Part shown: one piece after another, positions 55,317 through 62,800 of the stretch
How the letters are laid out: every line of letters starts with the position of its first letter
Position numbering within the stretch: position 1 is the stretch's first letter
Source: Richelia sp. CSU_2_1
GTDB taxonomy: Bacteria > Cyanobacteriota > Cyanobacteriia > Cyanobacteriales > Microcoleaceae
Reading direction: 5' to 3'
Length of the DNA: 64,000 bases
NCBI GenBank assembly: GCA_012034575.1
Contig: JAAUPF010000006.1
Coordinates: 1-64,000 of the forward strand
Position numbers and translations under genes: made by a program
The notes under the pieces: generated by a model
Databases searched by the model: none
What the model was told of the DNA's origin: nothing
What the model saw: only the letters and a program-made list of their open reading frames with translations

Positions 55317-55526
55317 ATGGGGCGACTCAGGCTAAAAATTCGAGAGTTGGCGGAAGAAAAGGGGTGGACATTGCAAGATGTGGCCGATCGCTCCGGAGTC
55401 AACTACAACACGGTAAAGAGTTATAGGAGGCGGGATGCTTTGAACGCAGTCGATCTTTCTACCGAATTTATTACTACAAACGTCAATGAGAAATTTATCA
55501 GATTTAGACAATTCACCGGAAATTGA
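55317..55526 (+). pseudogene. XRE/Cro-type regulator, copy B2, truncated
   Basis: From the ATG at 55317 the first 48 residues match B1 (KIRELAEEKGWTLQDVADRS, NYNTVKSYRRRDALNAVDLS). At about 55463 the homology stops: TEFITTNVNEKF replaces the normal AVYKIARAFDV tail. The new tail overlaps the start of the OmpA-like gene at 55486. A deletion junction is the simplest reading. Confidence 0.78.
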
Positions 55527-56226
55527 AGCAGAAGAAGACTCCAGCGTCTTGCTGTCGATCGGCGATTTAATGTCGGGTTTGCTGATGTTATTCGCCCTCC
55601 TGTTTATCACCGTACAAATTCAACTCAGCGCAAAGGTTAAACTGCTGGATGAAAAAATCCTGCAGGTGGAAAAACTGCGACAGGAATTGCAGCAGTATCA
55701 AAAGGCATTTGAAGCACTGCCACAAATTATTGTCAATACTTTGGAGGGGAAAATTGGAGGCAAAGATATCTTTACGGTTGACCCAATAACCGGAGATGTC
55801 AGCATTCGCGATCGCATTCTATTTGATAACAACAGTTCTGTTTTAAAACCGGAAGGAAAAAAGTTTTTGCAGGCCTTCATTCCCCTCTACAGCCAAGTAA
55901 TTTTTGCCAACAAAGAGTTGGAAAATCAGATTGCCCGCGTCGTTGTCGAAGGACATACCAGTTCCGCCGGTTCGGAACAAAGAAATCTAGAACTGAGTTT
56001 GCGCAGGGCACTAGCGGTTTCTAATTATATGTTTTCTAACGAGGTGAATTTTCCCAAAAAAGCTCAGTTGCAGCAGAAAGTATTAGTTTCGGGGCGGGGA
56101 GAATTAGAGGCCGATCGAACTCGCGATGCTGCGGGCGATCGTAAAGTAGTTTTTCGCTTCCAATTCCGCCGCGAAAACTTGAATGTGAATGTAGATTTAA
56201 ACCGCCCGTTGCCCTCAAACAATTGA
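55486..56226 (+). CDS. OmpA/MotB-like protein (ZorB-like)
   Basis: 246 residues. One membrane span near the N terminus, with an Asp just before it (SIGDLMSGLLMLFALLFITV), then a coiled coil (KLLDEKILQVEKLRQELQQY) and an OmpA-like peptidoglycan-binding domain (ARVVVEGHTSSAG, LELSLRRALAVSNYM, LVSGRGELEAD). This is the MotB/ExbD/ZorB plan: a proton-channel helix plus a wall anchor. Such proteins need a MotA/ZorA-like partner, which is absent here. The truncated XRE gene runs into its start, so the partner may have been lost. Zorya membership is not shown. Confidence 0.78.
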   Translation: MRNLSDLDNSPEIEAEEDSSVLLSIGDLMSGLLMLFALLFITVQIQLSAKVKLLDEKILQVEKLRQELQQYQKAFEALPQIIVNTLEGKIGGKDIFTVDPITGDVSIRDRILFDNNSSVLKPEGKKFLQAFIPLYSQVIFANKELENQIARVVVEGHTSSAGSEQRNLELSLRRALAVSNYMFSNEVNFPKKAQLQQKVLVSGRGELEADRTRDAAGDRKVVFRFQFRRENLNVNVDLNRPLPSNN

Positions 56227-56235
56227 GAATGTTAG

Positions 56236-56904
56236 CTAACTTTTCCAATCGACGAAACGGGCGTAAATGTAGGCAATGATTTCTCCGGTTACTGTGCGAA
56301 AACCTTCGCTGGATTTCCACCATTCGTGAGGATTGTAATCTTGCGGTTGGGCTGCTATGATGCCGACTTGAATTCCTGGATTTAGCACTTGTTTGAATAT
56401 TATCCAACTTCTGCGGGCGTGCGTGCCGAAGGAGTAAAGATTAATTGAATTGACTTTTGTAGGGGAAGCAGACAGCCAATCTCTCAGGGCTATCGCTGAA
56501 GCGGCGGTGCGGTGTTTGATAACGCTGGCGGCGGGTACGGCTACTATTTTGTCTCGATCGAATCCGAGGGCGATACAGGTGGCTGCTGTTAGTTCGGCAT
56601 AGTTTTTATATTCTGCTAGATAGTAGCCTTTGCTTAAGGGCAATCCTGTGGCGATCAGTTGGCGGTATTTGCCTGTTTTGAATTCCACGATCGCGCTTTC
56701 GATCGCGTAATCTGGCAGCCATCCTTCGACTACTAATATATCTGCTTTGACGGGAGAGTTTACTGCTAAAAATGGATGGATGTTTTTGATGATTAAGAGC
56801 ATTGATATTGTGAGTCCGATCGTGGCAATTATCCAACCTTGTCTGGTAATTGCCCAGCTTTCTCGGCGGCGGATTAAACTAATTTTAATTCGTGATTTTC
56901 GCAT
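56236..56904 (-). CDS. YdcF/ElyC/SanA-family (DUF218) protein
   Basis: 222 residues with one N-terminal span (WIIATIGLTISMLLIIKN). The DUF218 fold is seen in ADILVVEGWLPDYAIESAIV, FKTGKYRQLIATGLP and NLYSFGTHARRSWIIFK. The family is linked to envelope polysaccharide metabolism and vancomycin tolerance in E. coli (SanA/ElyC); the reaction is unclear. Convergent with the OmpA-like gene. Confidence 0.85.
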   Translation of the reverse strand: MRKSRIKISLIRRRESWAITRQGWIIATIGLTISMLLIIKNIHPFLAVNSPVKADILVVEGWLPDYAIESAIVEFKTGKYRQLIATGLPLSKGYYLAEYKNYAELTAATCIALGFDRDKIVAVPAASVIKHRTAASAIALRDWLSASPTKVNSINLYSFGTHARRSWIIFKQVLNPGIQVGIIAAQPQDYNPHEWWKSSEGFRTVTGEIIAYIYARFVDWKS

Positions 56905-57025
56905 CCTTAATAGCTAGTTGGGAATTGGTAATCGGTAATTGGTAATCGGTTGCTTGCTTGGTAAATAATTACCAATTACTGCTTACCCAAAATGCGATTC
57001 TCGCGCAACGAGTGCGCCAGAAGCG

Positions 57026-57676
57026 TTATTTTTTATTTTTGAGATATTCAAAAATGCTTTTGTCGCCGATATCTTGCGGTATTGGCTGCACGAACTTCCG
57101 CACGGCAAATATGATAAACAAAGCCGACCAAACTGCTAGCAAAAATTGTTCTTTATCGGTTGACAAAAAACCGCCAATGTGTCCTAATATTAACAGCGGA
57201 ACTGTGGGGGTCAAAAACTTAGTTTCTAGACGGTTGAAGCAGAATGCTTCTTTAAAATAAATTCCTGTTAAGGCAACAAAAGTGAAGCCAATTCCCCACA
57301 AAGTGGCGGGGCGATCGTACACTGCTAAAGCTAGAGGTTCCTTGAAGCTAAGGGCGACAGCAAGCGCTGCCGCGCCACCGATCGCCCAAAATACCTGCAG
57401 CAGTCTGTGCAATGCCACCATGTAAATGTGAATAGTTGCTAAGCTGATGCCTAAAGCTATCCAGAAACACGCAAAAATAGGTGTTAGAGCTTGGATGGCC
57501 GCAGGATTGTTGCCGTGTTGCAGCACGAGTGTAGTGCCGATCGCAAAACACAGCGCCGCTACTCCCAATCCGGTGCGGTAGGCGATCGTTCCAGCACGAT
57601 CGCTTTGAGTAATCGTAAATTCTCCGAATTGTCCTTGGTAGGTGAACGATTCATCAGGCGATTTCAGTAGTTGCAT
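57026..57676 (-). CDS. DUF2301 membrane protein
   Basis: 216 residues from the ATG at 57676 (MQLLKSPDESFTYQGQFGEF). The frame runs another 105 codons upstream, but that part is the translation of a 12-base repeat and not family sequence. Several hydrophobic segments (ALCFAIGTTLVLQHG, IFACFWIALGISLATIHI, LALAVYDRPATLWGIG) fit DUF2301, a cyanobacterial integral membrane family of unknown function. The end ISFEYLKNK-like tail is charged. Confidence 0.82.
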   Translation of the reverse strand: MQLLKSPDESFTYQGQFGEFTITQSDRAGTIAYRTGLGVAALCFAIGTTLVLQHGNNPAAIQALTPIFACFWIALGISLATIHIYMVALHRLLQVFWAIGGAAALAVALSFKEPLALAVYDRPATLWGIGFTFVALTGIYFKEAFCFNRLETKFLTPTVPLLILGHIGGFLSTDKEQFLLAVWSALFIIFAVRKFVQPIPQDIGDKSIFEYLKNKK

Positions 57677-57710
57677 GACAGCTTGCTCCTTGGTATTCAA
57701 ATACTCGATC

Positions 57711-57818
57711 GGACAATAAGTCAAACAATAAGTCAAACAATAAGTCGGACAATAAGTCAAACAATAAGTCAAACAATAAGTCGGACAATAAGTCGGACAA
57801 TAAGTCGGACAACAAATC
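57711..57818. repeat. 12-base tandem array, nine units
   Basis: Eight units of (GG/AA)ACAATAAGTC plus one degenerate unit, in the spacer between divergent DUF2301 and CcbP-like genes. The order of GGAC and AAAC variants (G A A G A A G G G) suggests past unit conversion. Unlike the heptamers, it is specific to this spacer. Confidence 0.95.
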
Positions 57819-57893
57819 CGACACGAATGCACTGCAGTCGAGATATACTCTGTTGGTAAACCCGTACACCGAGATCGAGTTAGAGATAAAGTT

Positions 57894-58571
57894 ATGCCTA
57901 AGTTTGACAAGCCTAAATTAAACAAGTCTAAATTAAACAAGTCTGAATTTGACGGGTCTGGCTCTAACGACGATGGGCCGGATCGGAGCAAATCTCTGCC
58001 CGCAACAGCACAACTTCCTCCGGTTCAACTTGATGAAACTATTGTAGCAGGCCCCCGACCGAAAAAACTCAGTCAGCTCGAACGGCTGCTGATGGAAATG
58101 CCCAACTTTCACATCAGCCCCTTGGGAATCCCTGCTGATTTTGCTGGCAATGATTCTTTTGAAGTCAAAGAATTTGAAAGTAAAATTAGCAAAATTCTGA
58201 ATGTAAAAAATATTGATGTTAATGTTAAGAAATTAACTAAATATCTAGAATACCTCAAGCAAAATATTAAGCTTCCCTGTCGCGTTACCGGGAGAGAAGA
58301 GTTTGTCTGGGAGGAAGAATACGTTTTCGGTTCCGGTAGCAAGAAAGAATATGAAAAATTGAAAAAAACTCACCCTTCTTACACTGATACTTTCACAATT
58401 TTACAGTTCGAGGACGTTTTCGATCTGGACGAAGGTATTGTGGCCCGAGTGCTGCGATCGAGCGACAAGAAAGAGTTTCTCCTGCCTTTAGCAGACTTAG
58501 AAGCTTGCGATGAAAGCTCTCCAAACTACGAGTTTTTGGATGATTATGGTATGTGGTTTGCCAATTATTAA
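57894..58571 (+). CDS. CcbP-like calcium-binding protein
   Basis: 225 residues. The C-terminal 130 match the cyanobacterial calcium-binding protein family (CcbP): VKKLTKYLEYLKQNIKLPCR, VTGREEFVWEEEYVFG, VFDLDEGIVARVLRSSD and the end VDYGMWFANY-type motif (DDYGMWFANY). The N-terminal 30 residues are low complexity, from a 15-base repeat (KLNKSKLNKS). In Anabaena CcbP buffers calcium and must fall for heterocyst formation; whether this organism does that is unknown. Confidence 0.85.
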   Translation: MPKFDKPKLNKSKLNKSEFDGSGSNDDGPDRSKSLPATAQLPPVQLDETIVAGPRPKKLSQLERLLMEMPNFHISPLGIPADFAGNDSFEVKEFESKISKILNVKNIDVNVKKLTKYLEYLKQNIKLPCRVTGREEFVWEEEYVFGSGSKKEYEKLKKTHPSYTDTFTILQFEDVFDLDEGIVARVLRSSDKKEFLLPLADLEACDESSPNYEFLDDYGMWFANY

Positions 58572-58647
58572 GAGATTGTTAACAGAGCGATCGGGGCAGG
58601 CATGGGGGCGTTGCCCCCTAAAATTTGCGTTCCGATCCTCCCTGTTT

Positions 58648-59403
58648 TTAAATTGAGGCAAAAACGCGCGATCGTTCTACCTTAGCTAAGGCTTCAACCA
58701 AACTGCGAACGGCCGCTACCATCGCCACTTCGCTGTTAAGTTGGCTGACAGCAGATCCGACGCCGATACCCGCAGCACCGGCCCCGATAGCTAGCGGTGC
58801 GGTGACGCTGGAGATGCCGGAAGCGCAAAGTACCGGCACGGATACGGCGCGGGAAATTTCAAAAGCGGCGGCCAAAGTAGGCGCTGCTTTTTCAATTAAT
58901 CCTAAGGTGCCGGCGTGAATTGGTTGGGCGCTGGTACCGCCTTCTGTTTGAATGATATCGGCACCGACTTTGACTAATTCTGTTGCTAATTGCACTTGTT
59001 TGTCGAGGGACAAAATGTGGGGAACTGTTACAGAAAGTGTGATGTTGGGCAGGATCGATCGGGTTTTGCAAGTTAATTCCAAAACTTCCTCAGCTTCAAA
59101 ACGGCGGCCTAAAGCATAGAAAGAGTCGAAGTTGCCAATTTCGATTAAATTAGCGCCGGCTTCTACCGCTGGTAGGAACTTTTCCGGCTCGACAGCAGAT
59201 ACGCAAATTGGCAAATTTGTCAACTGTTTTGCCATCAATACCAAATCTCGATCGGCCGCAATATCGACAAAAGAAGCACCGCCGAGATCTGCAGCTTTGA
59301 CAACCGCAGCTACTCTGGCAGCATCAAAATTATTCAACCCGCTGATAATTTTCAGGGCCCGACCTCGATCGAAGGCTTGCTGCAATTTAGGTTCTACACT
59401 CAT
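58648..59403 (-). CDS. ycf23: Ycf23 (DUF561) protein
   Basis: 251 residues from the ATG at 59403 (MSVEPKLQQAFDRGRALKII). TIM-barrel features: KAADLGGASFVDIAAD, VEAGANLIEIGNFDSFYAL, GADIIQTEGGTSAQP and GIGVGSAVSQLN at a phosphate-binding end. Ycf23/DUF561 is kept in cyanobacteria and red-algal plastids; its reaction is unknown. The frame is open up to 59487, but the family start is at MSVEP. Confidence 0.92.
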   Translation of the reverse strand: MSVEPKLQQAFDRGRALKIISGLNNFDAARVAAVVKAADLGGASFVDIAADRDLVLMAKQLTNLPICVSAVEPEKFLPAVEAGANLIEIGNFDSFYALGRRFEAEEVLELTCKTRSILPNITLSVTVPHILSLDKQVQLATELVKVGADIIQTEGGTSAQPIHAGTLGLIEKAAPTLAAAFEISRAVSVPVLCASGISSVTAPLAIGAGAAGIGVGSAVSQLNSEVAMVAAVRSLVEALAKVERSRVFASI

Positions 59404-59581
59404 GTTAGTTTTCCAACTTAGAAATTTTCTTAGAATTATTCTGACATGGATCGGCACAGTTTGAGAGTTTTTATAATTACTTAACACTCACAAAATTCAT
59501 GAATCAGGAATCAGTAGTCAGAATTTAGAAGTTTGAATTCAGAATTATATTCTGTATTCTCCCAAATCTCCAGTCTAAAAT

Positions 59582-60391
59582 CTAAAATCTTTTTCGCTTT
59601 GGTTGTTGAAATTTGCAAACATCTTCAATAACTTTTACCCAAGCACCGGAGAGAGATTCGAGAATGATGTCGCCCTTTTCTTTCGTCGCCGCCGTGGCAT
59701 CTCCCAACACTCCACTGACAGTTAATTCTCCAGTCAGCCAAGCAAAAGGCAAATTACCTTCCATACTCAACAAACTATCAGTGGGCAATCCCTGCGGGTA
59801 CTCGCAAACCGCTCGCTCCATTTTCACCTGTTCCGGCAAAATTGACAGCAGCAAACTTGTTTCTGCATCTCCCGCATGAATTCCCAATTCTAACTCTTTC
59901 GCAGTCAATAATTGGGCAGCAACATTCGGTACCCGCCACACAAACAGCGGAAAAATAGAAAAATCTTCGTATTTTTGATGGATGTCCCGCGCGGCAATTT
60001 CCATTACTTGCGGCTGTCCTCCGTGAGCGTTTAACAACACTAACTTGCGAAATCCAGCTTGATAAATACTGTCTGCCATTTCGCAAATTACCCCTAATAA
60101 AGTTTGAACGCTGAGCGCGATCGTACCGGGAAAATGGCAGTGTTCGTTCGATTTGCCATAGTAAAGAGTTGGCAAAGCATAGGCTGGAATATTAACATCT
60201 AATTTTGCTAAAGCTTTACCCGCAACTGCCTCGCTAATTGCCGCATCAACGATTAAAGGCAAGTGCGGGCCGTGTTGTTCGATCGCTCCGAGCGGCTGAA
60301 TTATAACTGTATTTTCCTTATCGGGCATCGACTGAATTTCTGTCCAGGTAAGATAAGGAAAAAAGCGTTCTGGTGGAGTAAAATTGTGCAT
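59582..60391 (-). CDS. Creatininase-family amidohydrolase
   Basis: 269 residues from the ATG at 60391. Metal ligands of the creatininase fold are in GAIEQHGPHLPLIVDAAI (Glu, His, Asp), in LLNAHGGQ and in HAGDAETSL. The family hydrolyses cyclic amides or acts in cofactor synthesis; the substrate is unknown. It has its own spacer and no operon partner. Confidence 0.9.
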   Translation of the reverse strand: MHNFTPPERFFPYLTWTEIQSMPDKENTVIIQPLGAIEQHGPHLPLIVDAAISEAVAGKALAKLDVNIPAYALPTLYYGKSNEHCHFPGTIALSVQTLLGVICEMADSIYQAGFRKLVLLNAHGGQPQVMEIAARDIHQKYEDFSIFPLFVWRVPNVAAQLLTAKELELGIHAGDAETSLLLSILPEQVKMERAVCEYPQGLPTDSLLSMEGNLPFAWLTGELTVSGVLGDATAATKEKGDIILESLSGAWVKVIEDVCKFQQPKRKRF

Positions 60392-60532
60392 GAAATAATT
60401 ATACAACGACGATTCAGCAAAATCGAGAGTAAAATTTCCGCACAGATTCGATCGTCCTTGCAAGAGTTTATGAATATTATTTTATCTCTTTTTGAAAGCG
60501 AATTTATTCCTTGACTTAATCCCTAAAACAGA

Positions 60533-60554
60533 AGACCCCCAAAGGTGGAGGTCT
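60533..60554. terminator. Hairpin, possible terminator
   Basis: Inverted repeat AGACCCCC/AAAGG/TGGAGGTCT between the creatininase and WGxxGxxG genes. It lies just downstream of the latter gene (minus strand). No clear U tract, so it may be only a repeat. Confidence 0.45.
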
Positions 60555-60633
60555 GATGATTCCTATTAAAGCTTGGACTGGTTAAAATGCCGCATCCCAT
60601 TCTGGTACTCATAGTCCAAAGACTAGAGCAGGA

Positions 60634-60957
60634 TTAACGGTAGTCCGTGCGAACCGCGGGGTCGCGATCGCCCGTGTTAGTAGTAGTATAGCGGACAGGT
60701 TCTTCGCGCTTGCGGGGAATCAAACCGAGCAAACCGGACAAACCTAGCAAGCCCAACCATCCCCAATCAAAATCGCGATCTGTCTCAGCATTGTAAACGT
60801 CGGAGCGAGGAGTTGTGGTAGTTGTAGTGGTGTCTGTACTGTTAGTGCCGGGAGCTGTATTTGTCTGAGCCGAAGCAGGCAAATTAGCAGGTAGAATTGC
60901 TAAACCAGCAGCTATAACGCCTGCACCGATTGCTTTAGATAAATTTGAACGCTTCAT
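60634..60957 (-). CDS. WGxxGxxG-family exported protein
   Basis: 107 residues. A signal peptide (AIGAGVIAAGLAILPANLP, cleavage near ASAQ), a Thr-rich linker, then DFDWGWLGLLGLSGLLGLIP and a basic RKRE, which is the WGxxGxxG tail that sorts or anchors proteins much like a CTERM signal. A charged extension of 26 residues follows. Function unknown. Confidence 0.85.
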   Translation of the reverse strand: MKRSNLSKAIGAGVIAAGLAILPANLPASAQTNTAPGTNSTDTTTTTTTPRSDVYNAETDRDFDWGWLGLLGLSGLLGLIPRKREEPVRYTTTNTGDRDPAVRTDYR

Positions 60958-61379
60958 AATCCTAAAATGCTCTCTGTTGGCAAAATGTTTGCAAAATCTT
61001 TAACTATCACCACTGTATCGATCGCCCGCTAGATTAAAATCCACCTATAGCAGTAAATATGACTCGATTCCAGCTATTACTATAGATCGATCGAAACTCG
61101 CATTCTAGCCTAAAAGCCCGGTATAGATAGGGACACAGTGCTGGAACATAAAGCAGAGCGCGCTAGGCGATTTTGGATGTGAGATTTTATATTTTAGATC
61201 GTAAAATCGCCATCAAAAATTGCAAATAAAACTTGAACTCAACTCAAAGGGATGTCAGTAGATGTGAGAAAGTTAAAATAATCTTCTAGTTGCATAATTG
61301 AATCCTCCCTTTACTAAGAATAACATAAACGATCGCTATCAACGATCGACTGTCAACTGTCAACTGTCAACTATTTAAC
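60958..61379. other. Spacer without a supported gene
   Basis: About 420 bases. TCAACTG heptamers occupy about 61350-61376, and a partial TTTTAGATC repeat lies near 61190. No coding frame, RNA gene or other repeat is evident. Confidence 0.4.
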
Positions 61380-62711
61380 TTATTTCTTGCGTTTCGGTGA
61401 TTCTTTTCTCAATTTTTCCAGAATCGATTGACCGATATAATCGCTAAAAATTGCTTCTCCAGCTTTATTGTAATGGCAGCAGCTATCTACGTAAACAATA
61501 TCTTTAGTCTTGTCAAAAATATTCACTCCATTCAACACGTTCACGTTATTTTTTTTCAAATTAGGTAACTTCTCAAACAACGCCGGATAGCCGAGTTTCA
61601 CAGATTTATCGTAGGGAGTTTCTGGATTAAAGGCAATTTTCTTTTCTGCCTCGCTAAACACCCGTTTAGTCGGATAGTATTGATTCGGCTGGATGACATG
61701 GAAATAAGGCACGTTGCTGGAGGACAAAACTTTGTTCATAAAAATCGAACTCTTCGCCCAATTCCACGCCATTCGATCGAAAGCAATATCGTCCTTTAAA
61801 ACAGCCGGATTAGTATTGATGAAAACGGCACTACCGCCATCAGTTTCTGTCGTTTTCCCGCGTTCTTTTTCAAACCAAAGTACATCTTTACGGTAGTTGT
61901 TGACTAATTTTTGCAGGTAAACAGAGGTTACAGCATTGCAGGCTGCTAGCTTGCAGTTTTGCAAATCTTCCAAACCTCGATTGATTTTCGCCTTATTCTC
62001 TTGAATGGCGATCGTGGTTTTCATCGCTTGTAGAGAGAGGCTGTTGTTTGCTAAGTTAGTCAGCGGCAAGATATGCTGCACGCTGGGCATTGCTAGATCT
62101 ATTTTATTTTGATTGTTTAAATTCGCCAGCGCTACTTCGTTAAAACCGTCGATATTGACGACCATATCGAACTCTTGACCTAGAGCTAGAAAGTAGTTTA
62201 AAATTAATAATTGCTGCGGTTGTTTGTAGCCGCCAGTCGCAAACGATAAAATTACAAATTCCTTATCTTGCAAACCCGGTAACTGTTTGAGGTATTTTGC
62301 CAAAACTTGATTTTGGACTTCAAAAATTGCATAGCCAGAAGCAACCGAACCGCCAAAGACACCGATAATAAATTGATTGGGCTTGGTTTTTTTGAACGGG
62401 TAATCGTGAGGAGAAATAAATCCATAATTGTTAACTTTAAATCCGGGGCGAAAATCGGAACTCGGTTTTTGAATGAATCCAAAATAAGGGTGAAATCTTT
62501 CCACGATCGACTGATTCAACCGCACTCCTTCTAAATTAATCCCCAGGGCTGAATTGTCTTGCGGCTTTTGTCTGGTGTAGAAAATTTGCTTGTGTTTGAC
62601 ATAGTACCATCCCAAAGAACCGAGTTCGATAAAAACTAGCAACAACACTAAGTTAATCGCAGCAATTTTCAAGATTTCGGGAATGTTTTTGAGAAATTTT
62701 AAATCTTTCAT
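61380..62711 (-). CDS. SGNH/GDSL-like membrane-anchored protein, copy 1
   Basis: 443 residues. One N-terminal span (IAAINLVLLLVFIELGSLGW), then a periplasmic SGNH-type domain: Ser in IIGVFGGSVASGYA, Asn/Gly in VVNIDGFNEVAL, and the Asp/His pair likely in VYVDSCCHYNKAG. Family members of this kind modify surface polysaccharide by acyl transfer or removal. A close paralogue lies just upstream on the same strand. Confidence 0.78.
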   Translation of the reverse strand: MKDLKFLKNIPEILKIAAINLVLLLVFIELGSLGWYYVKHKQIFYTRQKPQDNSALGINLEGVRLNQSIVERFHPYFGFIQKPSSDFRPGFKVNNYGFISPHDYPFKKTKPNQFIIGVFGGSVASGYAIFEVQNQVLAKYLKQLPGLQDKEFVILSFATGGYKQPQQLLILNYFLALGQEFDMVVNIDGFNEVALANLNNQNKIDLAMPSVQHILPLTNLANNSLSLQAMKTTIAIQENKAKINRGLEDLQNCKLAACNAVTSVYLQKLVNNYRKDVLWFEKERGKTTETDGGSAVFINTNPAVLKDDIAFDRMAWNWAKSSIFMNKVLSSSNVPYFHVIQPNQYYPTKRVFSEAEKKIAFNPETPYDKSVKLGYPALFEKLPNLKKNNVNVLNGVNIFDKTKDIVYVDSCCHYNKAGEAIFSDYIGQSILEKLRKESPKRKK

Positions 62712-62717
62712 AAACTT

Positions 62718-62800
62718 CTAAGTAGGTTGTAGGTGTTAGGTTGTAGGTTGTAAGTTGTAGGTTGTAGGTACTAAACCTCAAACCTGAAACCTAATACCTA
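62718..62800. repeat. Heptamer array GTTGTAG and AAACCT
   Basis: About six GTAGGTT/GTTGTAG units, then AAACCTCAAACCTGAAACC, in the 86-base spacer between the two SGNH-like genes. Confidence 0.9.

Noticed and set aside
57677-57991. Cys/Tyr-rich N-terminal domain on DUF2301 (CPTYCLTY repeats)
   Set aside because: It is the 12-base spacer array read in frame; the ATG at 57676 fits the family.
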